Under the pieces are notes generated by a model, which was given only the letters and a program-made list of their open reading frames with translations, was not told the DNA's origin and did not search any database. From Hymenobacter cellulosilyticus (lineage in GTDB: Bacteria; Bacteroidota; Bacteroidia; Cytophagales; Hymenobacteraceae), in assembly GCF_022919215.1 (NCBI RefSeq), contig NZ_CP095048.1, forward strand, positions 53,593 through 117,592: a stretch of DNA of 64,000 nucleotides, given 5' to 3'. How positions within the stretch are numbered: position 1 is the first letter of the stretch; each line of letters opens with the position of its first letter. This document shows, piece by piece, positions 1-10,086 of this stretch. Position numbers and translations under genes: made by a program.

Positions 1-490
1 AAAACCTCGCGTCCAGCCTTTTCCTGGTTGAAGAGGGCACCGCCGATGCACCTGCACCAAGCGCTGTAGCTCATCATTGCTGATGCTTTGGGGGGGGATC
101 TGCTAGACCAGGGGAGTCGTCGATGGGTGGATGCACGAGGGTGAGTTAGGCTGGCAGTCCCGACATTTTATGAGTCTGCAATCTAGAGCGTGTTAATGAC
201 TTTCGAGCCTTTTCAGCATTACCGCAAAACAGCCAAGGCGTAAAGAAGCCTGCTACGGCATCTTCTCGGCCTCAACTGGACCTGCGACATAGCTTCAGCG
301 CAATTCAGCCAGTTAGAGAAATCGCCTCAACTCGCTGGAATGGACATAACACGCTCTAAGAAATGAGTAATATAGCGTTTAACAATACTTGATTTAAGTG
401 AAGACGAATTTCTTGAATTAAATCAAGTCTTGGAAGACGTAAATACGCCAGGCAGAGCGCTTCTCGCGGCTGATAGCCAATAAAAATTCC
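1..490. other. Gene-poor left edge
   Basis: No convincing complete gene lies here. Bases 1-102 are open on the minus strand, bounded by a TAG at 103-105 beside a run of eight G, so this could be a fragment of a gene that continues outside the window; I recognise no family. Bases 184-358 form an inverted-repeat element listed separately. Bases 359-490 are A+T-rich and I see nothing in them. Confidence 0.5.
184..358. mobile_element. MITE-like element with 12-bp perfect terminal repeats
   Basis: The 12 bases at 184-195 (TAGAGCGTGTTA) are the exact reverse complement of 347-358. They bound 175 bp with no open reading frame of useful length. The outermost TA on each side could be a duplicated TA target, as in the IS630/Tc1 group, which would leave 10-bp repeats. 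I read it as a small non-autonomous element or an internally deleted IS. The family is not identified. Confidence 0.55.
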
Positions 491-919
491 CTAAAAGCGC
501 TCATCTAGATGCACTAGCCCATTAAGGAACCATGTTGTCCGATGGCCTTGGAAGCGTAGCGTACAAGCAAACTCTGCCCGCTCATGTGCATCCTGAAGCG
601 AGTTGCCAACTACCTCAAACTCTTCTTCAATGTATGGCAGCGGGCGTAGCTCATCCGGTAGGTGCGGTCCATCCTCACCGGTCACGCGAACATGATACAC
701 TTGGTAGCCGGTCGGCAGCAGGTCAGTAGCGTATACCGCCTGCTGACCGCATCTGCGACAGCGAACAGCAATTTCAACTGTATCACCGCTTCGTGCTAGC
801 ACCTTACCGGCGGCGTGAGGCATGACCTTTTGGTCGTGCAAGCAGAAGAGTTGAACAAAGCTGGCGGGTCGAAAGCCAATACCAGTTGTAGTAGGAAGAC
901 GGGACCGTCGGGTAGTCAT
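491..919 (-). CDS. Hypothetical protein with a CxxC pair
   Basis: A 142-residue protein with no recognised family. An early Cys-Leu-His (about residues 26-28) is followed about 30 residues later by CRRCGQ, so one metal site made from C/H and CxxC is possible. The C-terminal half is acidic and ends in a stretch rich in aromatic residues. No signal peptide or membrane segment is visible. It is transcribed away from the vsr-dcm operon and shares the 920-1261 intergenic region with it. Function unknown. Confidence 0.5.
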   Translation of the reverse strand: MTTRRSRLPTTTGIGFRPASFVQLFCLHDQKVMPHAAGKVLARSGDTVEIAVRCRRCGQQAVYATDLLPTGYQVYHVRVTGEDGPHLPDELRPLPYIEEEFEVVGNSLQDAHERAEFACTLRFQGHRTTWFLNGLVHLDERF

Positions 920-1261
920 TGGGCACAGAATTATGGGTGATAAAGGTAGGAATTGCTAATGTTCGCTGCTCACTATAGCCAGTGCGGAGGGGGGTGCTTG
1001 ACTATGATAGAGCCTGAGTTGGCTCGTGCGAATGCAGATATTCAGCCAGCCTGGAAAGCTATCGAGCGCTGGCTCCATTCAATGTCACCAACTCGTCTCC
1101 GCGTTCGCAAGGGGAGAGTTGGCTTCGGAAAGAGATTAGCTTTTCCTTGATGAGCCTTGTTCGCTTGTCTTAGTCAGAGTAGCTTTGTAATTGGGCTAGC
1201 TATACTAAATAAATTAGCGCCGTGCTAAGCCCAGGTTCCCGAACTGAAAGGCAAAGCGTGC
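920..1261. other. Divergent intergenic region before vsr
   Basis: This 342-bp gap separates the minus-strand gene ending its 5' side at 919 from vsr. It must hold promoters for both directions. A TATACT hexamer at 1201-1206 is about 55 bp before the vsr start, with TTTG at 1184-1187, but the spacing does not fit the usual Bacteroidota promoter, so I do not call one. A 65-codon open frame at 953-1150 has no coding character. Confidence 0.4.
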
Positions 1262-1711
1262 GTGGCAATTAAATTTAGAGACCCGGATAGCGGCTACCCA
1301 ATGCCCAAGTCTCTGGCCGTCACCAAGACGATGCAAGGGAACAAGGCAAAGGACTCCAAGCCTGAGCTTTTACTGCGCAAAGCTCTCTGGCAGGCAGGAG
1401 TAAGAGGGTATCGCTTACATAGGAAGGGCATACCGGGCAAGCCTGACTTGGTCTTCCCAGCCAGACGAGTAGCTATTTTCGTCCACGGCTGCTATTGGCA
1501 TAGCTGTCCAATCTGCGCGATAGCACGCCCAAAGCATAATGCAGCCTACTGGAATGAAAAGCTAGCTGGCAATAGTCGGCGCGACGCTCTAAACACTGAG
1601 CGTCTTGTCGAAGATGGCTGGCGGGTACACACGGTTTGGGAATGCCAAATAAAATCCTCGCTTGGCGAGGCTGTTCAACAAATAAAAGACTTGCTAGCTT
1701 CACATAGCTAG
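1262..1711 (+). CDS. vsr: Very short patch repair endonuclease (Vsr)
   Basis: Vsr nicks DNA 5' of T:G mismatches made when 5-methylcytosine deaminates, and normally accompanies a Dcm-type cytosine methyltransferase. The 149-residue protein has the family core: SKPELLLR (Glu35), GKPDLVF (Asp62 as catalytic metal ligand), FVHGCYWHSC (His75, Cys77 and zinc ligands) and WECQ (Cys128). The frame opens with GTG at 1262; an ATG at 1301 (residue 14) is also possible. Its stop overlaps the GTG of the next gene by one base, so the two are translationally coupled. Family certain; exact start not. Confidence 0.93.
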   Translation: MAIKFRDPDSGYPMPKSLAVTKTMQGNKAKDSKPELLLRKALWQAGVRGYRLHRKGIPGKPDLVFPARRVAIFVHGCYWHSCPICAIARPKHNAAYWNEKLAGNSRRDALNTERLVEDGWRVHTVWECQIKSSLGEAVQQIKDLLASHS

Positions 1712-3083
1712 TGAATAAGATGCTGAAATTCATTGATTTGTTTGCTGGTTTAGGCGGGTTCCATGTTGGGTTGAAGCAACTTGATATGGAATGCGTCTTT
1801 GCTTCGGAGCTAAACAAAGAGCTGCGCGAGCTCTACCATGTAAACCACGAGCTTGCCGAGGACATGATACGAGGCGACATCAGAGAGGTGAGCGAGCACG
1901 ATATTCCTGCTCACTCGCTGCTCTGTGCAGGCTTCCCTTGCCAGCCATTCTCCAAAGCTGGAGCACAGGAGGGGCTAAGCGACGAAGTGCGGGGTAACCT
2001 GTTCTATCAGATTATGCGCATCATCAATCATCACAAGCCTCGGTATGTGATGCTGGAGAATGTTGCTAACCTGCTTAAGCATGACAAGAATAATACCTGG
2101 GCCGTCATCAAAAGGACGCTTCAGGAGGCAGGATACCAGGTAGACCATCGTATTCTCTCGCCTCACCAATTCGGTGTGCCGCAGCTGCGGCAGCGAATGT
2201 TCATTGTAGCAGCCAGAAAGGATGAAGGCGGACTGGAGCATTTTGTTTGGCCCGAGCCTGAGAGCCACGCGCACATGACTGTGCGAAGCATCATTGAGGC
2301 TGAGCCCGATGAGGCCGACGTTCGCAGTTTCACGGAGAGAGAGTTGAACGCAGTAGCCGTCTGGCAGCGGTTTTTGGACTGCTTGCCCGAGAGTGCGGTC
2401 ATTCCCTCGTTCCCTATCTGGGCCACTGAGTACAAGGCGACATATCCTTTCGAAACTGAGGTGCCAGGCATGCTCAGAAAGTCAAAGCTCGCACCTTACA
2501 AGGGAGTATTCGGACGAAGTCTCGCTGACCAGCCTAGTCGTGAGCAGTTGGAGCACATTCCTACCTATGCGCGTGGCAAAAAGCTCTTTCCTGTCTGGAA
2601 GCAGCAGTTCATCCGCGATAACCGTGCTTTCTTCAAGAAGTATGAGAGTGAGCTCGAAGACGTGATGAAGGAGATTCAGGAGCTTCCGTTCAGCTGGCAG
2701 AAGTTCGAGTGGAACTGTAAAGGGGAGCCGCGGGACCTCAAGAGATTGATTTTCCAGTTCCGACCTTCTGGCATTCGCGTTAAGCGAGCCAACTTCTTCC
2801 CGGCTCTGGTCGCCTCTACCCTTACGCAAGTACCTGCTATTGGCTGGCTAGACCGGTACATCACCCCAATGAAGGGATTAGATTGCAGTCGCTTGGCACT
2901 ATATCGCTTCCTGCAAATAAAACGGCAGCCTTTAGGGCGCTTGGCAACGCCGTAAACGCCGAGGTTGTGAAGCGAATCGCCGCCCGCCTTGTGCAGTTGC
3001 CCGACCCAATCAAGAAATATCAGCCTGCACAGCAGCGCTTGTCCCTAAACTCTACCTTGCCGAGCAACTTAGTCACTATATGA
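1711..3083 (+). CDS. dcm: DNA (cytosine-5-)-methyltransferase, frameshifted near 2877
   Basis: It methylates cytosine C5 from S-adenosylmethionine and protects self DNA. Motif I (FAGLGG) lies at residues 11-16, motif IV (FPCQPFS, catalytic Cys77), motif VI (ENV) and motif VIII (QLRQR) follow, then a long target-recognition region. The first frame stops at 2955, but motif X (FRALGNAVN) is read one frame back from about 2883. One extra base in the GGG near 2874-2877 rejoins them into 457 residues ending at 3083. That stop overlaps the next gene's ATG as ATGA, which supports the repaired frame. Start may be GTG 1711 or ATG 1720. The target site is unknown. Confidence 0.92.
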
Positions 3084-4722
3084 GCAACACCGTTGGTATC
3101 ACCCCTGGCGTAGGAATCATTGGCATATTTCAATTCGTCAAGTACAAGTCTTGGTTTGCTCTTGCTGAGTATGTTGACAACGCGATTGACAGCTACCTGA
3201 AGAATCGAGAGGCGCTCGATAAAACGCAAGAGGGATATCGACTATTGATTGATATTGATATCAACGTAGAGGAGAACTACATCCGCATTACTGATAATGC
3301 GGCCGGTATAAGCGGGGATGATTTGGAGCGTGCGCTACGTATGGCTGTTCGTCCTCCTGTCCGTACAGGGCTTTCCGAGTTTGGTATGGGCATGAAGGCC
3401 GCTAGCTGCTGGTTCTCCCCAAAGTGGTATATAGAGACTCAGGCGCTTGGTGAGGATGTAAGACGCAAGGTCATCTTTGACGTAAATCAAATCGTAGAGA
3501 ATGAAACGAGTGAACTGGATACGAATCCGGTTCCTTCTCCTCTGGGAGCGCACTTTACGAACATACACCTAGGGGAGGTATTCAGCATGCCGACTCAAAG
3601 CGCTATCGCTAAGATTCGGGAGCATCTGACAAGTATCTACCGCGACTTCATCCGCGAGGATAAGTTCATGAGTAGAGTTGTCATTACTGTCAATGCTAAG
3701 CCGCTTAAGTATAAAGCGCCATCCGTGCTTGTCATGCATCCTTATGCAGATAAGTCCGCTGAGCCTATAGAGTGGCGAAAAGAGTTAGATTTTACTTGTG
3801 CTGGCGGGCAGCGGGTCACAGGATTTGCCGCTATATACCCTACTGCGAAAACCAAGGAGGCAGGATTTGCCCTGCTCCGGCGCGGGCGTGTGGTGGAGGG
3901 TAGCTTTGACGAGCCGTACCGGCCAACCAAGATTTTCGGTACGCCAGGCAGCTTCTACAGCCAGCGTATCTACGGTGAGCTACACCTTGACGATTTTGCT
4001 GCCAGCTTCACCAAGGATGGTGTTAAGTGGGAAGATGCTGAGGAGGACTTTCTGGTGCGTCTAAAAGCCGCTATGAAGGGCCCAGGAATCGACTTGCTGA
4101 AGCAGGCGAACGGGATGCGCATGAAAGAGTCATCGGCAGGCGGCTCAGGCAATGGCCAGAACGGCAGCGCAGGCGGCGGGAAAGGCGGAACTCAGCCAAG
4201 CGGCAATGGTAGCCCTGGCAATGGCGGAGCAAGCGGAGGTAATGGAGGCTCGCCAGAGCCAGGCGGCCAAGACGGCGGCACAAGTGGCAATGCCGGCTCC
4301 AACACTCAAGGAGCTGGCGGCGGAAGCAGCGGGGGGCAGGCGTCACCCGGGGCATTGCACCAGAGCCTGTCCCGCCCAAGCCAGTCGAGGTTCGGACACT
4401 CAATGCTGCTATAGATGGCATTGGCTGGCGCGTATACGTCGAGCTAAGCCCTAATCCTGCCCATACTGATTGGATGTCAATCAGCAAGTCCTGCATTCCA
4501 GCCACTGCTCAAGCCGCAGCAAACGAGCGTCAGCTTGGAGTTCGAGTCTCTTTGAATCATCCTTTCACGACGAAATACTGCGCAGACGGTCCTAGCCAGC
4601 TTGAGCCGCTGATACGCTTAGGGGCCGCTTTCGCACTAGCTAAGACTATTGCGCAGGAGGGCGGTGTACCCCATTCCAGCGTTCTAATGGACTATGTAAA
4701 TGAGTTGCTGCTAAAGCTCTAA
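3080..4722 (+). CDS. MutL/MORC-like GHKL ATPase of a restriction system, frameshifted
   Basis: An HSP90/MutL-fold ATPase. The GHKL boxes are visible: EYVDNAID (residues about 30-37), ITDNAAGIS (Asp-Asn-x-x-Gly, about 71-79) and SEFGMGMKAAS (about 100-110). A Gly/Ser/Asn-rich linker follows, about residues 352-420. The first frame stops at 4414, but a well-formed C-terminal domain (including VRTLNAAIDGIGWRVYVELS and SLNHPF) is read one frame back to 4722. A seventh G in the G6 run at 4331-4336 joins them into 547 residues. Such ATPases next to Z1, Vsr and Dcm proteins are a known family linked to MORC ATPases. Proposed role: ATP-driven clamp or remodeller in phage DNA restriction. Confidence 0.85.
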
Positions 4723-4744
4723 TCCCGTTCTCTCAGGCCTGGCT

Positions 4745-6990
4745 ATGAGTACAATATCTACTTCCGCTAAATGGGCTGTCAAGACTGACGGCAAGCAAGT
4801 TGAGAGCTTAAAGGCCCAACTGGGGCTTCCTGCTGCTGCAACGAACAAGCTGATAGCAGAGACGAGTGATATCCTGGGTCTTTGCGGCTCTCCTAATGTC
4901 TCTGTGAGCGCAGAGACAGGCTTGGCGCTGGGATATGTGCAAAGCGGTAAGACGATGTCGTTTACCTCGCTCATCGCGATGGCACGTGACAACGGCTATC
5001 AAGTTATTATCGTGCTCGCAGGCACTCAGAAGGTGCTGATTCGTCAGTCGGTTGAGCGTCTCACAAAGGACCTGCAGCTTGGTGGCGCAAACTCGCTTGA
5101 CTGGCGAATTATGTCTGACCCTACTATCTCGCTAGAGGGACTACAGGCAACGCTTAACGAGTACAAGAGCGGCAGCAAGTCGAAGCTGCGGAAGAGGACG
5201 GCCATCATCGCCGTTATGAAGAACAAGACGCGACTCGGAAATCTGATTGATATCATTGAGAAGCTCAGCGAGGACTTTAAGGGAGTGCCCACGCTGATTG
5301 TTGATGACGAAGCAGACCAGGCGGGAATGAATACCGAGGCTAAGGCCAACCGCAAGCGCGTCGCAGCTGGGCTGCCGGAAAAGCTAAGTCCAGTCTATAC
5401 GCAACTGCTGCGCCTCAAGAATGCCTTGCCGCACCACACCTATGTGCAGTACACAGCAACGCCACAGGCACTGCTGTTTATTCGGCGCAAGGATGATATG
5501 TCTCCAAACTTCATCAAGCTCCTGACGCCTGGTGACGGCTATACTGGCGGCAATGTATTCTTCTCAAAGCCGCTCTTCAAGAAGCTGGTTAAGGAGATAC
5601 CAGACAATGAGGTGCACTCGCCTAATCAGCATCTCGTCTCTGCGCCCAGCACCCTGCAAGCAGCCCTCCGCGTGTTCTTTCTTGGCGTTGCTGAGCACTT
5701 GATAACGGGCTCAAGCCTGCGTAATCGCTCCATGATGGTCCATCCATCTCAACTCACGGACATACACAGGCAGTACTTCAAGTGGGTGACCACCCTAAAA
5801 GGACTTTGGGTACGCACGCTGAAGATGGCAGAGGAGGAGATAGACCGACAGCAGCTAGTAGCTCAATTCAAGGCTACCTACGATGAGCTTTACGCGCTCA
5901 ATCCGGCAATGGACCCCTTCGAGGACTACCTAGATGCGCTGGTGGACTCGATCTCAGCTACCCAGGTCAACCAGCTCAACGGAGCACCAGGCTCAGTGCC
6001 GCAGATTGACTGGGTCAACCACGAGTTCTTTATCCTCGTGGGTGGGCAGGCCATGTCTCGCGGATTTACTGTTGAGGGGCTGACCGTAACCTATATGCCG
6101 CGCGGCTTAGGGATTGGTACTGCCGACACGATGCAGCAGTGGGCTCGCTTCTTCGGCTATAAGAAAAAGTACCTGCACCTATGCCGAATCTACCTTGTCG
6201 AAGATGTGATTAAAGCCTTTCAAGGCTACGTGGAGCACGAGAAAGACCTGCACGACCGATTGGCCGCATTTGATGCTGACCGCACTCTTAACGCCTTTCA
6301 GCGTCGTGTAAAGCTGCCTTCCTCGCTCAAGTACCTGACCCGGAACTCTGTTCTAAGCGACGACGTGGAGCACTACAGCTTCGGGGCGCTTGGATAACCA
6401 CGGAAACAGTGCAGGGAAGCCCAGCCGAGATTAATACCAACCGGGCTGCGATTGAAGCGTTTGTTGCCAATCCGAGCTTCAAGTGGCATCCAGACAAGGG
6501 GAGCAGCGAGCGTACGCCGGCTCAGATTCATCTTACCACGGAAGTACAGTTGACAGATATTATCAAGCTGCTGCGCAGCTATGTGTATCTGGGTACAAGC
6601 GATACCGACAATTTGGGCTACGTCTACCTGTCCACCGATGATGCTGACGCCTTTGATATGCTGGCGGATAATCTAGAGGCCTACAGCAAGGCAAACCCTG
6701 CTGCGACGGGCGTGGCCTATCAGATGTCACCAGTACCGAGGGAGCGTACCGCATCAAACGGAAAGCTTAAGCAGGGGCCATTGTTCCAGGGCCGCAACCC
6801 ATCAAAGGAGGAGGGCAAGGCCATCTATCCAGGCGATACCGAGATAAAGGACAAGGGTCGCTTCTCCATCCAGATTCATCGCCTCAGGATAAAGGCCACC
6901 AAGACTGCGCCCGCCTACGACTCGTTTGTGCTAGCAGTCTGGGTTCCTTCTGAAGCAGCAAGCGAGATGGTGAAGCTAGAGAACGAGTAG
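4745..6990 (+). CDS. Z1-domain P-loop ATPase, frameshifted near 6385
   Basis: A helicase-like ATPase of the Z1 family found in restriction and conflict operons. Walker A is GYVQSGKT (about residues 63-70), the DEAD-like Walker B is VDDEADQAG (about 188), and the Z1 signature GGQAMSRGFTVEGL with the ARFFGYK block lies near 435-480. The first frame stops at 6397; the family's C-terminal domain continues one frame back to 6990. A fifth G in the run at 6383-6386 restores GGAW across the join and gives 748 residues. It sits 22 bp after the GHKL gene and one base before the HNH gene. It probably translocates or unwinds DNA for the nucleases of the operon. Confidence 0.87.
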
Positions 6991-6991
6991 C

Positions 6992-7873
6992 ATGACTTCA
7001 AGCCCACGCCCGTCCACCTCGCGCTTGGCCTCAGAGCAGCTAGCAGAGGGCCAGCCCTACACCCGCGCAGAGCTACGGCAGCTATTTGATACTGCTGATG
7101 CCACTATCGAGACAGGCGTGTTTCGCCCTAGCGGCTATGACTCAGTTTGGCTATTCATAACCCGAGAGTCAGCTTCCGACCCACAGTTTCAAAGCCGACT
7201 CATAGACGCAAATACGCTGCTTTGGTCAGGGCAGCTTAGCCGTCACAATCAACTGGTGATTACTCACGAGTCCCGAGGCTTGGAGCTACTGGTATTCTAT
7301 CGCGAGAGTCTGACACAGTTTGCTGGCGCTGGATTTAGCTACTTGGGCCGCTTCGAATACCAAAGTCACAGCGGTACCAGCCCTGCGCTTTTCACGCTTG
7401 CCCGCAGCGGCTTTATGCCGAGCATAGAACAAATACAAGCGCAAGAAGATGAGCAAGGCGGCTTTAACCCAGCGACTGTTCGTGACGGCCGCGAGTGGGT
7501 GCTATCCACTATTGTGCGTCGCAGAGGGCAGGCTGCGTTTCGCGCTAGCCTTCTAGCTGCCTACGCTAGCACCTGCCCAGTCACCGGCTGTAAGGTCGAG
7601 CCGCTGCTTGAGGCTGCGCACATCATCCCGTATCTAGGTGCCACAACCAACCACATTCAAAATGGCCTGCCATTACGCGCCGATATTCACACGCTATTTG
7701 ACTTACAGCTGCTAGCTATAGACCCAGAGACGCTAGCTGTTCTTCTGGCACCTGCGCTGCTAGGGTCTGAGTACGGTGTGCTTGCTGGTCGCCCGATTGA
7801 CCTTCCTATGGACGCCATGCACCATCCTAGCCGGGAGGCCTTGCGCACGCATCGGATTCGTTGCTCGTTCTAG
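6992..7873 (+). CDS. HNH endonuclease
   Basis: A 293-residue protein whose C-terminal half carries an HNH nuclease of the HNH_2 type: a CPVTGC pair near residue 191, then LEAAHIIPY (first His), NGLPLR (Asn) and DIHTLFD (second His). The N-terminal 150 residues include a region that may recognise DNA; I cannot assign it. It begins two bases after the Z1 stop, so it is the last gene of the vsr-dcm-ATPase-Z1 operon and is the likely cutting subunit. Cleavage specificity is not visible. The next gene is convergent, only 18 bp away. Confidence 0.88.
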   Translation: MTSSPRPSTSRLASEQLAEGQPYTRAELRQLFDTADATIETGVFRPSGYDSVWLFITRESASDPQFQSRLIDANTLLWSGQLSRHNQLVITHESRGLELLVFYRESLTQFAGAGFSYLGRFEYQSHSGTSPALFTLARSGFMPSIEQIQAQEDEQGGFNPATVRDGREWVLSTIVRRRGQAAFRASLLAAYASTCPVTGCKVEPLLEAAHIIPYLGATTNHIQNGLPLRADIHTLFDLQLLAIDPETLAVLLAPALLGSEYGVLAGRPIDLPMDAMHHPSREALRTHRIRCSF

Positions 7874-7891
7874 CAAGCATGATACCCGCGG

Positions 7892-8383
7892 CTAGGCATG
7901 GACTCGGGCACGGGCTCTGCGGGGATGCTTGCGAATGATTAGCTTCAGGCGGCCTATTACAGTTTTTACGTTTGCGTAGTGGGCCTTTACGTTGCTGTAT
8001 CCAGTCGTCTGGTCTCCTCCGTGAGCAATCGAGTTTCGTAGTCTCAGAATGGAGTCTAGGGATGCTATCTCCGCATCAGTAGCATTGCGCGTGTACTCGT
8101 CCTGCCAGTCTATGCTGAAAGACTCCAGTAGCTTTGCAAGCTTGATATGGTTCAAGTTAGTGACGCTAGACAGCTTGGTTGTTACATACTTGTTGATTTC
8201 CTGCTGTGATGCTCCGTCCATAAAATCACCCACAAGCTGCTTAACTACTCTCTCAATCAGGCCTGCGATTCTAATGCATAGGTAATCGGCAAGTCTAGCT
8301 TTGGCCTCCCCCTCGGGCAGTGCGTCTACGACAAGAAATAGACTATCAAGCTTCCTTTCGAGCCGCTCAATTACTAGACTCAT
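7892..8383 (-). CDS. HEPN-domain RNase-like protein (RiboL-PSP-HEPN type)
   Basis: A helical protein of 163 residues with a C-terminal RLRNSIAHGG motif, the R-x4-H signature of catalytic HEPN ribonucleases. The region before it (LLESFSIDW, then NATDAEIASLDSILRLRN) matches the RiboL-PSP-HEPN layout. It overlaps the 3' end of the DUF262 gene by four bases (ATGA), so both come from one mRNA. HEPN proteins in defence loci commonly cut host or phage RNA when triggered, so this is a candidate toxic effector controlled by the DUF262 partner. The pairing is seen; the mechanism is inferred. Confidence 0.75.
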   Translation of the reverse strand: MSLVIERLERKLDSLFLVVDALPEGEAKARLADYLCIRIAGLIERVVKQLVGDFMDGASQQEINKYVTTKLSSVTNLNHIKLAKLLESFSIDWQDEYTRNATDAEIASLDSILRLRNSIAHGGDQTTGYSNVKAHYANVKTVIGRLKLIIRKHPRRARARVHA

Positions 8384-9945
8384 AGCAGGGTTGGAGAGTA
8401 TATATCTTGAGCGAAATAATGAGTTGCAGCTTGCATCCTTGCCTCGACGGAAGCCTTATGGGCGGTTCCTGTGCGCACTGCATTTAAGTATGCCTCATCT
8501 AACAAGAGAGCATTGTAGGCCTCTCGAACTTGACCAGGATTCAATCGGTCAGACTGTAGCCTGAGCGCAAGCCCGACCATCGCGGAGTCGAAGACGGCTG
8601 CGTTGATTCCGCCTCCTAGCCTGAATGCGCGCCGGCCGAGCGCGTCGTTCACAAGCGTAAGGGTAGGCAACAGCAGCGCATTAATCTGCTCTTGCGAGTG
8701 TATCTCAAAATTTCTGTTGGAGGACATGAAGTCATTCAGAAATCTTGACATTGGCACTTCATAGGATGCAAGCCCGAAGTAAAATGCTAAGAAGCGGAGA
8801 ATGAGTTCCTGGCTCTTGAATCGGTCGTTTGTGAATCCGAAGATGTTGGTCCAGACCTCATGAGTTACTACTTGATTGAGGTAGTCATTGAACGCTCCGT
8901 AGTACAGGCTTGAGCGAATCTCCTGACCAGTCAGCTTTGCGCCACCTGTGTTTAGTCGCTCGAAGAGAAGATATATGCCTTCTCTATCCTCGACGGGATT
9001 ATCTGGCTTGACAATCGTAGCGTGAATAATCTGATTGTCGAGCGTTGACTTGTCATCGTAGGACAGCGCCGCGTACGTTTTGCCTTCTAAGTCTGACGCA
9101 ACCCCGCGTAGGCTGAACTTCTCGCCTCGAAGCACGCCAGAATAGAAATAGAATAGGCTTAAGAGCCGCTGCTGACCATCTACGATGAGCAGCTTGCCTG
9201 ATGTGTCATGGGCAAGGAAGACGCCAGGCACAGGGAACCCGAGCAGCAGCGACTCAATGAATCGGGAGCTTTCCTCCCGGCTCCAGACAAACTGGCGCTG
9301 AAAGTCTGGTACATAGATAATCTTGGCCACTATCTGCTGTACAACAGACTGCACGGAATAGTCTGCTCCATAGCTTGTCAAGGAATATCTGCGTGAGCCT
9401 ATATCATCCTCCAGCAGGTCAATGTAGTTTTTCTGGTCAGTTGACTCGTAGTTATACTCTCCCTTATGAATGGCTTCGTAGTGCTTCAGATACGTTACTG
9501 AGCGCTCTTTGCCGAAAACGATGACTATCTCACCAGTCTCTTTCGGATATGTTGCTATCCCCTGTATCACTGCATCGTGAAGGGGCTGCTCTCTTATCTG
9601 CAGTGATACAGAGTTACCCAGCCGAGTTGTATGCTTGGAGTAGTCCCACGCGATAAACAACTCCAACTGGCTCCAATAGCCGAGAATCAGCGTAGTTTCG
9701 CCCGGCTTTGATTCAAATCCGTCCACCCCAGATGTCTGGATGCGATACTCATCTGCAGGGCGATTTGTACCCCCACGGGATAGGTTCCAGATATATATTC
9801 GGTAAGTGCTATCTAATCCTGGGGCGCGTACATGTATGACTGCTGGGTGCTCACCTCGTGGAGTTCTATACTCAACGACAGCGCCTTCACTTTGAATAGT
9901 ATTAACAAAAATTTCAACCAGTTTCGGCTTTGAGAGCTTCGCCAT
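8380..9945 (-). CDS. DUF262 protein with a distinct N-terminal domain
   Basis: A 521-residue protein with a DUF262 (ParB/GmrS-like nucleotidase) core: YVPDFQRQFVW about residues 210-220 and LIVDGQQRLLSL about 255-266, followed by the ERLNTGG helix region. The first 150 residues form a separate domain, with YRIYIWNLSRGG and ADEYRIQ stretches, that looks like a sensor or DNA-binding module; I cannot name it. No DUF1524/HNH nuclease domain follows, unlike GmrSD. The downstream HEPN gene may supply the effector. DUF262 proteins hydrolyse NTPs and often act in type IV restriction of modified phage DNA. Confidence 0.82.
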   Translation of the reverse strand: MAKLSKPKLVEIFVNTIQSEGAVVEYRTPRGEHPAVIHVRAPGLDSTYRIYIWNLSRGGTNRPADEYRIQTSGVDGFESKPGETTLILGYWSQLELFIAWDYSKHTTRLGNSVSLQIREQPLHDAVIQGIATYPKETGEIVIVFGKERSVTYLKHYEAIHKGEYNYESTDQKNYIDLLEDDIGSRRYSLTSYGADYSVQSVVQQIVAKIIYVPDFQRQFVWSREESSRFIESLLLGFPVPGVFLAHDTSGKLLIVDGQQRLLSLFYFYSGVLRGEKFSLRGVASDLEGKTYAALSYDDKSTLDNQIIHATIVKPDNPVEDREGIYLLFERLNTGGAKLTGQEIRSSLYYGAFNDYLNQVVTHEVWTNIFGFTNDRFKSQELILRFLAFYFGLASYEVPMSRFLNDFMSSNRNFEIHSQEQINALLLPTLTLVNDALGRRAFRLGGGINAAVFDSAMVGLALRLQSDRLNPGQVREAYNALLLDEAYLNAVRTGTAHKASVEARMQAATHYFAQDIYSPTLL

Positions 9946-10086
9946 TGAGCGCAGTAGCTATAATTAAAGAGGTTTTGTTGCGAAGCTAGCGGTTTGGAGG
10001 CCGATTCTCATCAAGCATAAGCTAATTGACATGACGTCAATCAGAGGGCCATATCGGGTGAAGCCAGGGCTAAGCCTTCTAGATGT

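Noticed and set aside
953..1150. 65-codon plus-strand open frame before vsr
   Set aside because: No recognisable content and it lies in a divergent intergenic region. No ribosome site or family supports it.
4331..6386. Programmed frameshifting as explanation for the split ATPase genes
   Set aside because: No slippery heptamer with a downstream pseudoknot or stem was seen, and the same kind of break appears in many unrelated genes, which points to base calling.
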